From Alphaproteobacteria bacterium (GTDB lineage: Bacteria > Pseudomonadota > Alphaproteobacteria > Micropepsales > Micropepsaceae), in assembly GCA_017983635.1 (NCBI GenBank), contig JAGOBA010000004.1, forward strand, positions 62,001 to 126,000: a DNA stretch of 64,000 nt, written 5' to 3'. The notes beneath the pieces were generated by a model. That model was not told where the DNA came from. It saw only the letters and a program-made list of their open reading frames with translations, and did no database searches. Made by a program: the position numbers and the translations under genes. This document shows, in pieces, positions 1 to 7,888 of the stretch. The stretch's first letter is position 1. Every line of letters begins with the position of its first letter.

Positions 1-1311
1 AAAGCGCTTCGAGACGGCTTGGGCGATGTTGATCGAGCGCGCGTTCGCGAGGTCGCAATAGTCGAGGCCGGGGCAGGCGATAATGTCCGTGATCAACGCG
101 TGGTTCGCGGTTGCGAGCTCCGCCTTGTCGAGCGCTTGCCAGAGGTCGAACAGATCGCGCTGGCGCACGTGGGCGAGCACAAGGTTTTGTTCGTGGCTGA
201 CGCGGATTTCGTCGAAGCTCAAACGCTCCGCGAGGTCGGCGACCAGGTCCATTTGATCGGCGCTGGCGTCGCCCGGGATGCCGCCGATCGGCTTTAGGGA
301 GATTGTCACGATCGCGTAGCCCGGCACCTTGTGCTTGGCGACGTTCGTGTCGAGCCAGTCGGCGAAAGCTTTGGTTTTGCGCTGCGCTGACAGGTCGAGG
401 TCAGTCAGCGTTTCGAACGCGGGTGCGGCGAAGTAGGCGTTGATGCGGTCGACCTCGGCTTGCGGCAAAGCGAGCGCACCGTGGCCTTTCAATTCGGCGA
501 ACTCGGCGGCGACTTGGCGGCGCATCTCGTCGGCGCCGATTTGGTGCACGAGGATTTTGATGCGCGATTTGTAGAGATTGTCGCGGCGGCCGTACTGGTT
601 GTAGACGCGCATCGTTGCTTCGAGATAGGCGAGCAAGTCGCCGGCGGCGATGCCTTCGCCGATCAGCTTGCCGACCAATGGGGTGCGCCCTTGGCCACCG
701 CCAACATAGACGTCGAAGGCGAGCACGCCCGCGGCGTCGCGGCGAATGATGATGCCGATGTCGTGGACCTTGATTGCGGCGCGGTCTTTGGGCGCCGCGG
801 TCACGGCGATCTTGAACTTGCGCGGCAGGTAGGAGAATTCCGGATGGAACGTCGACCACTGGCGAATGATTTCGGACCAGACCCGGGGGTCGTCGACTTC
901 ATCGGCAGCGGCACCGGCAAAGTGGTCGGACGTCACGTTGCGGATGCAGTTGCCGCTGGTTTGGATGGCGTGCATCTCGACGGTGGCGAGATCGGCCAGG
1001 ATGTCGGGCACGTCGGCGAGCTTCGGCCAGTTGTATTGCAGGTTTTGGCGCGTGGTGAAGTGCGCGTAGCCCTTGTCGTATTTGCGCGCGATGTGCGCGA
1101 GCATGCGCAGCTGCTTCGACGACAGCGTGCCGTACGGGATGGCGACGCGCAGCATGTAAGCGTGAAGCTGCAGGTATAGCCCGTTCATCAGGCGCAGCGG
1201 TTTGAACTCTTCTTCGGTGAGCTCGCCGGAAACGCGGCGCGCGACCTGGCCGCGGAATTGGGCGACGCGTTCGTCCACGACCTTCTGGTCGAATTCGTCG
1301 TAGCGATACAT
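1..1311 (-). CDS. cysI: Sulfite/nitrite reductase hemoprotein, 3' end missing
   Basis: Siroheme/[4Fe-4S] reductase of assimilatory sulfur (or nitrogen) metabolism, six-electron reduction of sulfite to sulfide or nitrite to ammonia in the cytoplasm. The 437 visible codons start at an ATG at 1309-1311 and run off the left edge. The substrate-site motif FTTRQNLQYNW lies near residue 90. The first cysteine pair of the cluster motif, ACPGLDYC, has C413 and C419; the second pair is beyond the edge. The start overlaps the stop of the DUF2849 gene by one base (TGATG), so the two are translationally coupled. The DUF2849-CysI order is usual in alphaproteobacteria, favouring sulfite, but sulfite and nitrite reductases cannot be separated here. 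Confidence 0.86.
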   Translation of the reverse strand, partial: MYRYDEFDQKVVDERVAQFRGQVARRVSGELTEEEFKPLRLMNGLYLQLHAYMLRVAIPYGTLSSKQLRMLAHIARKYDKGYAHFTTRQNLQYNWPKLADVPDILADLATVEMHAIQTSGNCIRNVTSDHFAGAAADEVDDPRVWSEIIRQWSTFHPEFSYLPRKFKIAVTAAPKDRAAIKVHDIGIIIRRDAAGVLAFDVYVGGGQGRTPLVGKLIGEGIAAGDLLAYLEATMRVYNQYGRRDNLYKSRIKILVHQIGADEMRRQVAAEFAELKGHGALALPQAEVDRINAYFAAPAFETLTDLDLSAQRKTKAFADWLDTNVAKHKVPGYAIVTISLKPIGGIPGDASADQMDLVADLAERLSFDEIRVSHEQNLVLAHVRQRDLFDLWQALDKAELATANHALITDIIACPGLDYCDLANARSINIAQAVSKRF

Positions 1312-1604
1312 CAGCGGGCCTGCTTACCGAGGTCTTGGCGCACGGTCGGGCCGGCGGCGCGAATGATCTCGCGCATCTTCACCGGCTTCAGTTGCTGCGT
1401 GACGTCGAACAGGTATGCGTGCACGACATGCAGGTTGCGCTCAGCCTCGACGCCCTTCGCGAGGGCGGCTTCGCCGTGGGCCGGTGTCGCAAGGACTTGC
1501 GCGGCGGCAATGCTCTCAACCCACGCGCCGTCGCCAGCGAGATACACGACCTCACCATCGAGAAGGCGGTTTGCGGTCAGAACTTGGGGCACGGAACTGC
1601 TCAT
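1311..1604 (-). CDS. DUF2849 family protein
   Basis: A 97-aa protein of the DUF2849 type, usually encoded directly before cysI in alphaproteobacteria and sometimes after a siroheme synthase gene. No signal peptide or membrane segment. The motif DGEVVYL near residue 17 and an acidic/alanine-rich middle are the recognisable parts. The biochemical role is unknown; association with sulfite reductase suggests a part in sulfur assimilation. No cysG-type gene is upstream here: the next gene is an ABC permease, and an AT-rich promoter region separates them. Confidence 0.75.
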   Translation of the reverse strand: MSSSVPQVLTANRLLDGEVVYLAGDGAWVESIAAAQVLATPAHGEAALAKGVEAERNLHVVHAYLFDVTQQLKPVKMREIIRAAGPTVRQDLGKQAR

Positions 1605-1617
1605 CCTGTTTGACTTC

Positions 1618-1655
1618 AGGATGGGGATTGGAGCCTATTTTGTCAACATTGTGCG
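1618..1655 (-). promoter_or_regulatory. Putative promoter and operator-like site of DUF2849-cysI
   Basis: Read on the minus strand, a perfect TTGACA (1646-1641) lies 17 bases before CATCCT (1623-1618), a weak -10. Overlapping the -35 is CGCACAATGTTGA (1655-1643), which matches 11 of 13 bases of an operator (CGCACAATGTGCA) in the XRE gene region at 16198. The surrounding 1640-1690 is unusually AT-rich for this genome. The leader would be very short, so the exact start is uncertain. Confidence 0.4.
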
Positions 1656-1685
1656 TAAAATATAATAAATCACACCACCACATGT

Positions 1686-2474
1686 TTATTCTAGCGGCCG
1701 GGCGCTTTCGTGCCAGTTTTTGAGGGCCCATCGTTCTAGGAATGAGAGGGCGCCGTAGATTGTGATGCCGATGGCCGAGAGGATCGCGAGCGCCGCGAAC
1801 ATCTTGGCGATGTGCAGGCGATTGCCTGCTTCGGTGATGGTCCAGGCGAGACCGTTGCTGCCGCCGAGGCCGGCGGCGAACTCGGCGACGACTGTGCCGA
1901 TGAGGGCCAAGCCGCCGGCGATCTTCATACCTGTAAGGAGGTTCGGTAGCGCAGCCGGGAACTGGAGGCGCGTTAGGCGCTGCCAACGGGTTGCGCCGTA
2001 GAGGTCGAAGAGTTCGTGCAGTTGGCGATCGGCGGAGCGCAGGCCCAACGTCGTGTTTGCGAGCACCGGGAAGAAGGCGACGATCGTGGCCAGGATGAGA
2101 ACCGCTCGCTCGGCGTTGTCGATGCCGACCCAGATCATGATCAAGGGGGCGATCGCGACGATGGGGGTGACCTGCAAGGTTACGGCGTAGGGGAAGAGCG
2201 CGCGTTCGATCATACGGCTTTGCGCGAAGATCACGGCCCAAAGGACGCCAAAGATGACCGCGAGTGCGAAGGCGATGATCGTGATGCGGATGGTCACCCA
2301 CGCGGCTTCTGCGAGCGACGACCACTCTGTGACGAGCGCGGCGGCGATTGCTGACGGTGCGGACAGCACGAAGGGTGAGATATTAAATGCTGCGACCGCC
2401 CATTCCCAAAACGCGAGTACGGCGGCTGCGACGAGCGTCGGTAGGAAATAACCCAGGAGGCGTTCGCGGGTCAC
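1686..2474 (-). CDS. ABC transporter permease (NitT/TauT/ThiX type)
   Basis: Inner-membrane permease of a nitrate/taurine/pyrimidine-type importer (BPD_transp_1 family). About 262 aa with six hydrophobic segments and the EAA-loop region around ELFDLYGATRWQRL, the contact for the ATPase. I take a GTG start at 2474 because it overlaps the ATPase stop as GTGA and gives a protein of normal length. The longer in-frame extension upstream lies inside the ATPase gene and is arginine-rich nonsense. It is the third gene of a substrate-binding protein, ATPase, permease operon. Confidence 0.85.
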   Translation of the reverse strand: MTRERLLGYFLPTLVAAAVLAFWEWAVAAFNISPFVLSAPSAIAAALVTEWSSLAEAAWVTIRITIIAFALAVIFGVLWAVIFAQSRMIERALFPYAVTLQVTPIVAIAPLIMIWVGIDNAERAVLILATIVAFFPVLANTTLGLRSADRQLHELFDLYGATRWQRLTRLQFPAALPNLLTGMKIAGGLALIGTVVAEFAAGLGGSNGLAWTITEAGNRLHIAKMFAALAILSAIGITIYGALSFLERWALKNWHESARPLE

Positions 2475-3205
2475 GCGGCGTTCTCCGTCTTCAACGCGGC
2501 GCGGAGCGCGCGGCAGCGGTCGCCGTAGGCAGGCGTCATGCGGAATTCCGGGTCGCGCGACTTTGGTTCGGCCATGGCGATGTCGGCGATGATGCGGCCG
2601 GGTCGGGGCGACATCACAAGGGTGCGCGATGACAGATAGGCGCTCTCGTAGATCGAGTGGGTGACGAAGATGATCGTCAGTCCCTTCGAGGCCCACAGTG
2701 TGCGCAGGTCGTCGTTTAGACGTTCGCGGGTGAGTTCGTCGAGGGCGGCGAAGGGTTCGTCCATGAGGAGGACTGCGGGTTCTGCGGCGAGCGCGCGTGC
2801 GATTGAGACACGCATACGCATGCCGCCGGAGAGCTCGCGTGGATAGACGCCGGCGAATTTCTCCAAGCCGACAAGCGCGAGCGCGTTGGCGGTGCGGGTT
2901 TTCATTGCGCTTTCGTCGGTGCCAGTGAGTTCGAGCGGGAGGCGGACGTTCTTTTCGACGGTCGCCCAAGGCATCAGCGCTGCGTCTTGGAAGACGAAGC
3001 CGAGCGTCGGGCGTGCGCCGGTCCAGGCGACGGTGCCGCTGTTCGGTTGCGAGAGGCCGGCGATTAGGCGTAGCGCCGTGCTCTTGCCGCAGCCGGAGGG
3101 GCCGACGAGCGAGACGAACTCGCCCTGCGCGATCTCGAACGATGCGCCGTCGAGGGCAAGCGTCCCGTTCGGGAAGCGCTTGGTGACGTTGTGGAGCGAG
3201 AGCAA
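2471..3205 (-). CDS. ABC transporter ATP-binding protein (SsuB/TauB/ThiZ type)
   Basis: Cytoplasmic ATPase of the importer. Walker A GPSGCGKST near residue 35, signature LSGGM near 125, Walker B VLLMDEPF near 145, and the switch histidine in FVTHS near 181 are all present, so it should be active. Length (244 aa) is normal for the NitT/TauT class. It lies four bases after the binding-protein gene and overlaps the permease start, so the three are one operon. Confidence 0.9.
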   Translation of the reverse strand: MLSLHNVTKRFPNGTLALDGASFEIAQGEFVSLVGPSGCGKSTALRLIAGLSQPNSGTVAWTGARPTLGFVFQDAALMPWATVEKNVRLPLELTGTDESAMKTRTANALALVGLEKFAGVYPRELSGGMRMRVSIARALAAEPAVLLMDEPFAALDELTRERLNDDLRTLWASKGLTIIFVTHSIYESAYLSSRTLVMSPRPGRIIADIAMAEPKSRDPEFRMTPAYGDRCRALRAALKTENAA

Positions 3206-3209
3206 GGTG

Positions 3210-4259
3210 CTAGTGCGGTTTGTCTTTCTTTGCCGGGGTCGGCGTGGGCGGTGCGACGCCGCGCGCCCGGTTCACGAATGCCAGAGTGTAGGCTTTCTTG
3301 TAGTCGAGCTTGGCGTCGTAGACCTTGTTCTTCGTCATCAGATTGAAGAACGCCTTCCAGCGTGCGTCGCTCATCGCGCCGACGCCGAGCTTGGCGGCAT
3401 CGCCACCCATGACCATGCCGCGATCGCGCAGCTGCTTGATCGCTTGGGCAATGATGTCGTCGGTCATTTCGCTGTTATCTTTCTTGATCAGATCGTTGGC
3501 GGGCTTCGGGTCTCCGGTCAGGTAGTTTGACCAGCCGTCGAGCGAGGCGTCGACGAACGCCTTCACGATAGCCGGGCGCTCGCGCACGTCCTTGCCGCGC
3601 GCCATGATTAAGTTCGAATAGCCCATGTAGCCGAAGTCGGCGAGCAGAAAGACCTGCGGCTTGATCTTGCCTTGGGTTTCGATCGTGTAGGGCTCAGACG
3701 TGACGTAGCCTTGTTGGATCGCTTTCGGGTCGGTCAGAAACGGGGCCAGGTTAAACGTGTACTTGCGAATTTGCTTGTCCTTGAAGCCGTACCGGCTCTT
3801 CGCCCAAACCCACCAGGTGGAAACCGTCGCGTCGGAGAGCAGGATCGGCTTGCCCTTCATGTCGGCGATCGACTTCACGTCCTTACGCGGGTGGGTGATG
3901 AGGACCTGCGGATCCTTTTGAAAGATCGCGGCGACGGCGACCGCATCGGCGCCGGCGGCGGCGAGGTTCAACGGCTGAAAGTGGTTGGAGGCCATGGCAA
4001 AGTCGACGGCGCCGGCTGCGATCAGCTGCGGCGTGTTCACAGAAGGACCGCCTTGTTTGATCGTGACGTCGAGCCCGGCCTTCTTGTAGAGGCCGGTGGC
4101 GAGCGCTTGGTAGAAGCCGCCGTGTTCGGCTTGTGCCTTCCAATCCGTGACGAAGGTGACTTTGGTGAGCGCCGGGGCGGGGGCGGGTTTGTCGGCAGCG
4201 TGAGCGGCGCTGACAAGGAGCGCAAACAGAGCAACGAGGGGAGCGAAGCGAGTCAACAT
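3210..4259 (-). CDS. ABC transporter substrate-binding protein (NMT1/THI5-like)
   Basis: Secreted periplasmic binding protein, 349 aa, with a signal peptide (hydrophobic core then SAAHA/AD cleavage near residue 21). The segment TDWKAQAEHGGFYQAL near residue 38, followed by GLYKKAGLDV, is typical of the NMT1/THI5-like family, which binds pyrimidine thiamine precursors, nitrate, sulfonates or related organics. The order binding protein, ATPase, permease supports one importer. I see no thiamine-pyrophosphate riboswitch in the leader (4260-4320), so thiamine-precursor transport is not supported. The substrate is unknown. Confidence 0.85.
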   Translation of the reverse strand: MLTRFAPLVALFALLVSAAHAADKPAPAPALTKVTFVTDWKAQAEHGGFYQALATGLYKKAGLDVTIKQGGPSVNTPQLIAAGAVDFAMASNHFQPLNLAAAGADAVAVAAIFQKDPQVLITHPRKDVKSIADMKGKPILLSDATVSTWWVWAKSRYGFKDKQIRKYTFNLAPFLTDPKAIQQGYVTSEPYTIETQGKIKPQVFLLADFGYMGYSNLIMARGKDVRERPAIVKAFVDASLDGWSNYLTGDPKPANDLIKKDNSEMTDDIIAQAIKQLRDRGMVMGGDAAKLGVGAMSDARWKAFFNLMTKNKVYDAKLDYKKAYTLAFVNRARGVAPPTPTPAKKDKPH

Positions 4260-4319
4260 GGCGCGGCTCAGGTGGTGGTGACGGTTGCCCGTCAGACTAC
4301 CCGATACCGCAGGGCGCGG

Positions 4320-4847
4320 TCACATGGATTCGCACTTGGCGGCGCGGCGCTCGCGGTCGAGCTCCGGCTCGCGAACGTCGTCGTTGATCAAGGTGCGGAA
4401 AAGCACGATGCCGCGGGTTGTGGGCGCGCTGACGACAATCGTTCCTTCCGGTTGTGGCGGAATCGTTTGACCTTGGCCGATGAGCACGATCTTTGCAGGT
4501 TGGCTGTTTGCTTGTTTGTCGTTCAACACGAAGAAGTTATCGGTGTTCGCGGCATAGAATGCGACGGACCAATAGGTGCCCTGTGGGGCGGCCGTGGTCA
4601 CGCGCAGCGGTTTGCGCGAGACGTCGAAGACGCAGGTCGAATAGAGCAGGTCGGGGCTGGGTTTCACGATAGCGCGCGCGGCTGCGGTGGCACGATCGCC
4701 ATGCCGGACCGTGTTCGAGTCTTTACCGCCGGCAACGGCCATCGCGCGCCACATGATGAGTGTCGGTGCATAGGCGACGACCGACCAATGGACGGCGGCA
4801 GCGAGGACCAGCGTGAAGGCGCCCCATTTGAGCCAGCGGAGGATCAT
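4320..4847 (-). CDS. DUF1254-type membrane-anchored protein
   Basis: A 175-aa protein with one N-terminal membrane segment (about residues 8-28) and an extracytoplasmic domain resembling the DUF1254 half of the DUF1254/DUF1214 pair; the motif GTYWSVAFYAANTDNFFV near residue 90 is characteristic. Its ATG overlaps the stop of the upstream DUF1214 gene by four bases. The two probably work together in the envelope; no enzymatic activity is established. Its stop lies 60 bases from the start of the ABC binding-protein gene. Confidence 0.75.
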   Translation of the reverse strand: MILRWLKWGAFTLVLAAAVHWSVVAYAPTLIMWRAMAVAGGKDSNTVRHGDRATAAARAIVKPSPDLLYSTCVFDVSRKPLRVTTAAPQGTYWSVAFYAANTDNFFVLNDKQANSQPAKIVLIGQGQTIPPQPEGTIVVSAPTTRGIVLFRTLINDDVREPELDRERRAAKCESM

Positions 4848-5419
4848 GTGCAGACCTCCCTCGTGATCGTGGGCAGCTGCGCGGTCGCCGGGTTGTCGCG
4901 GATCGAGTCGCCCGGATTGTAGAGGCGGAGCGTGACGTCGAAGCCGTCGGGCGAGGTCGCGATCCAGTTGCCGGGTTCTTCGACGGTCGACAGGCGTATG
5001 ACGAAGGTGCCGTCGGCGGCGCGAACGACGCTATTTTGGCTGACGGAGTAGCGGTTGGCGGGGTTGTCGATCAGATAGTGGTCGTTGCCGTAGAGCGTGA
5101 TGCTCCACCAGCGTGCATCGGGGTCGCGGCCCTCGATGCGGTAAGTGCAGTTGCCTTCGAGTCTGGCGCCGGCGCTGTCTTTGGTAGCGGTGTAGTAAAT
5201 CGTCTCGTCCTTGTTCAGGGCGAGCAGTCCGGTGATGGCGACGTAGGCGCGCGTGTAGTTGTCGGCGCTCGTGCCGCCAGTCGCGAGGCTCGTGGCCCAC
5301 GCGCCGTTGACGGCGGCCGTGCGCCCCCCGATGGTGACGTTGATGGCGACGTACGCGCTGCCGAGGCCGAGACCGATGGCTGTGGCCAACGCGCCAAACA
5401 ATCTCAATACGAATCCCAC
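4844..5419 (-). CDS. DUF1214-type membrane-anchored protein
   Basis: A 191-aa protein with an N-terminal signal anchor (about residues 5-27) and a DUF1214-like domain. TYRIEGRDPDARWWSITLYG near residue 105 and the later GNWIATSPDG are typical. Many family members carry DUF1254 and DUF1214 in one chain; here they are two overlapping genes (4844-4847). Function is unknown. Confidence 0.78.
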   Translation of the reverse strand: MGFVLRLFGALATAIGLGLGSAYVAINVTIGGRTAAVNGAWATSLATGGTSADNYTRAYVAITGLLALNKDETIYYTATKDSAGARLEGNCTYRIEGRDPDARWWSITLYGNDHYLIDNPANRYSVSQNSVVRAADGTFVIRLSTVEEPGNWIATSPDGFDVTLRLYNPGDSIRDNPATAQLPTITREVCT

Positions 5420-5477
5420 GAGCCGAGCGTCCCTGCAGCCGAACCAATTCTATTTGTGCTGTTAGCGAGTTCCACGT

Positions 5478-5498
5478 CTTAAGTGCAAGAGACTTAAG
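5478..5498. terminator. Hairpin between the PBP and DUF1214 genes
   Basis: Perfect seven-base inverted repeat, CTTAAGT (5478-5484) and ACTTAAG (5492-5498), with a seven-base loop. It lies just after the leftward penicillin-binding-protein gene and before the leftward DUF1214 gene. No T-run follows, so it may be a weak terminator, a processing site or a protein-binding site. Confidence 0.35.
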
Positions 5499-5504
5499 GC
5501 CGTC

Positions 5505-7745
5505 TCAAAATGGGGACGGTTCGTCGGGGTCCGGCTCCGGTTGACGGTAGGGGCCGGGCGGTTCGGCGGGTTGCACGACCGGTCGCGGCTGTGAGTTGGG
5601 CCGATGTTCGCCGCCAGCAACGACCGGCCGGGGCGGAGTCGCGGCGGACAGTTCGCCGGTGTCCTCTCGATCCTGCGGTTGGGTGGGGTTCGACTGCGGA
5701 ACGGTGCGCGGCGGGGGCGGCGGGTCGTCGCTGCCGAAGAGGCTGTCGAAGAAGTCTTCGACAACACTGCGGTCGCGTTCGGTCGAGCGGCGTTCATAGC
5801 TGTTCTCATCGCGCTCGACCCAGGGATTGTCTTCGCCGGTCGGCTCGCCCTCGGCGTAGATGTCACCTTCGCCCATTGTATCGACGCCAGGCAGCGGGTG
5901 GATCGGAATATTTTTGTGGGCGGACAACATGTAGGCCTTCCAGATCGTGGCCGGGATGCTGCCGCCCACGACCTTGGCCATCGCGGTGTTGTCGTCGTTG
6001 CCGACCCAGACGCCGGCGACTACATCAGCCGTGTAACCGACGAACCATGCATCGCGCCATTCTTGGCTGGTGCCGGTTTTGGCGCCGGCGGGACGCGGGT
6101 CGAGGTCGGCGCGTTGGCCGGTGCCGGTTTGGATGACCTCGAAGAGCATCTGGTTCATCTCTTCGAGCGTCTGTTGGTTCATCACGCGTTGCGGCGGGGG
6201 CGGGCGGTATTCGTAGAGTACCGTGCCGTCGGCCGTCTTCACGTCGAGGATCACGTAGGGGTCGACCTTGTTGCCGTTGTTTGCGAAGGCAGCGAAAGCC
6301 CGTGTCATTTCGTAGATCGTGACTTCGGAGGTTCCGAGCGGGAGCGAGCGGTTAGGCTCCAACGGCGACTCCACGCCCAGGCGCTGCGCCACGCTGATGA
6401 TGCGGCGGCGGCCGACTTCGTCGGCGATGCGGACGGCGACGGTGTTGATCGACTTTGCCAGGGCTTCGCGCAGCGTGATTGGGCCAAGGTAGTTGCCGTC
6501 GTAGTTCTCAGGGCTCCAGCCCCGGTTCTCGTACGGCGCGTCGTCTCGGATGTCGTCGGGTGTCAGGCCATGCTCCAGCGCTGCAAGGTAAACGAACGGC
6601 TTGAACGAGGAGCCGGGTTGGCGGCGGGCTTGGACGGCGCGATTGAAGTTCGAAACCGTGTAGTCGCGGCCACCAACAATGCTGCGGATTGCGCCGTTCG
6701 TTTCCATCGCGATCATCGCGCCTTGGGTAGCACCGCGCTTGGCGCCGTCTTTCTCCAGAACGGCAGTCAGATTTTTCTGTGCGGCGGTTTGCAGGCGGGT
6801 GTCGATCGTCGTGCGGACCACCAGGTCCTTGTTCGGACGGATGTCGAGCTTGGTAAGTTGATCCATGACGTAGTCGGCGAAGTAGTTCGCGCTTTCGACG
6901 CCTTCTTTCAGGACCGGCTTTGCGGGGTTGGCTTTCGCCTTCCGAGCCTCTTCTTCGTTAATCTGGCCATCAGCAGTGAGCAGGTTGACAACCATTGCGG
7001 CTCGCGTCTGGGCGACCTTCAAGTTGGTGTCGGGCGCATAGCGTGACGGGGCGCGCGTGAGGGCCGCGAGCATCGCGGCTTCGGCGAGCGTCACGTCGCG
7101 GACCGACTTGCCGAAATATTCGCGCGCTGCCGCGTCGACGCCGTAGGCGCCGGAGCCGAGATAGATGCGGTTCAGATAGAGGGTTAGGATTTCGTCCTTG
7201 GAGTAATGGCGTTCAAGCCAGAACGAGAGGAACATCTCCTCGAACTTGCGCGACCACGTGCGCTCGGGCTTGAGGAATGTGTTCTTGGCGAGCTGCTGCG
7301 TGATGGTCGAGCCGCCTTGCACGACGCCGCCTGAGCGCCAGTTGGTCAGGAAGGCGCGCAGGAGCCCGCGCATGTCGATGCCGGAGTGCGAGTAAAAGCG
7401 GCGATCTTCGGTGATGATGAAGGCTGCCGGCAAATACGGCGGCATCTCGTCGAGCTTCACGCGGTAGCCGAAGGCAGCGCCGCGGGTGGCGAAGATCTTG
7501 CCGCTGGGATCGGTTAGGGTGATCGACGGCGTGCGGTTGATGTCGCCGAGGCGATCGGCGGTCATCGGCAGGTCGGGCTGGTACCAGTAATAGAGCGCGA
7601 CGAAACAGGCGGAGAAGAAAAGGACGATGCCGCCGAAACCGGTCGCAAGCCAAAACCACCAAGGCCGTCTGGTGCGTGCCGGTTCCTGCTGCCACGGATC
7701 GGGCGGATCCGGGAGGCTGCCATTCGGTTCGTCGATTGATGACAT
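5505..7745 (-). CDS. Class A penicillin-binding protein (PBP1 family)
   Basis: Bifunctional peptidoglycan glycosyltransferase/transpeptidase anchored in the inner membrane, 746 aa. A cytoplasmic proline-rich N-terminus is followed by a membrane segment (about 31-53). The GT51 domain has the catalytic motif EDRRFYSHSGID (E113) and GGSTITQQLAKN. The transpeptidase domain has PGSSFK, SIN and KTGTS, i.e. intact SxxK, SxN and KTG boxes. The last 120 residues are a proline- and acid-rich tail without catalytic motifs. It is transcribed alone and divergently from the GH42 gene. Confidence 0.93.
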   Translation of the reverse strand: MSSIDEPNGSLPDPPDPWQQEPARTRRPWWFWLATGFGGIVLFFSACFVALYYWYQPDLPMTADRLGDINRTPSITLTDPSGKIFATRGAAFGYRVKLDEMPPYLPAAFIITEDRRFYSHSGIDMRGLLRAFLTNWRSGGVVQGGSTITQQLAKNTFLKPERTWSRKFEEMFLSFWLERHYSKDEILTLYLNRIYLGSGAYGVDAAAREYFGKSVRDVTLAEAAMLAALTRAPSRYAPDTNLKVAQTRAAMVVNLLTADGQINEEEARKAKANPAKPVLKEGVESANYFADYVMDQLTKLDIRPNKDLVVRTTIDTRLQTAAQKNLTAVLEKDGAKRGATQGAMIAMETNGAIRSIVGGRDYTVSNFNRAVQARRQPGSSFKPFVYLAALEHGLTPDDIRDDAPYENRGWSPENYDGNYLGPITLREALAKSINTVAVRIADEVGRRRIISVAQRLGVESPLEPNRSLPLGTSEVTIYEMTRAFAAFANNGNKVDPYVILDVKTADGTVLYEYRPPPPQRVMNQQTLEEMNQMLFEVIQTGTGQRADLDPRPAGAKTGTSQEWRDAWFVGYTADVVAGVWVGNDDNTAMAKVVGGSIPATIWKAYMLSAHKNIPIHPLPGVDTMGEGDIYAEGEPTGEDNPWVERDENSYERRSTERDRSVVEDFFDSLFGSDDPPPPPRTVPQSNPTQPQDREDTGELSAATPPRPVVAGGEHRPNSQPRPVVQPAEPPGPYRQPEPDPDEPSPF

Positions 7746-7888
7746 GTTGGTCTTCGTTCCGGTTCGATCCGGCCCCAGTTCAAGCTTTGCGTCTATTCTT
7801 TCACCCGGCCGAGCGGTCGGCTAGGCGCCATTGTCACTCACCCGGTGATTGGATGAAATTGAGACCCTCTCACCATTAAGGAACGTTC

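Noticed and set aside
4260-4319. TPP riboswitch in front of the ThiY-like binding protein
   Set aside because: No CTGAGA/ACCCTTT-type thi-box elements on the minus strand; the leader is only about 60 bases.
3672-4922. 416-codon rightward reading frame opposite the binding-protein gene
   Set aside because: Antisense to a protein with a signal peptide and NMT1-like motifs.
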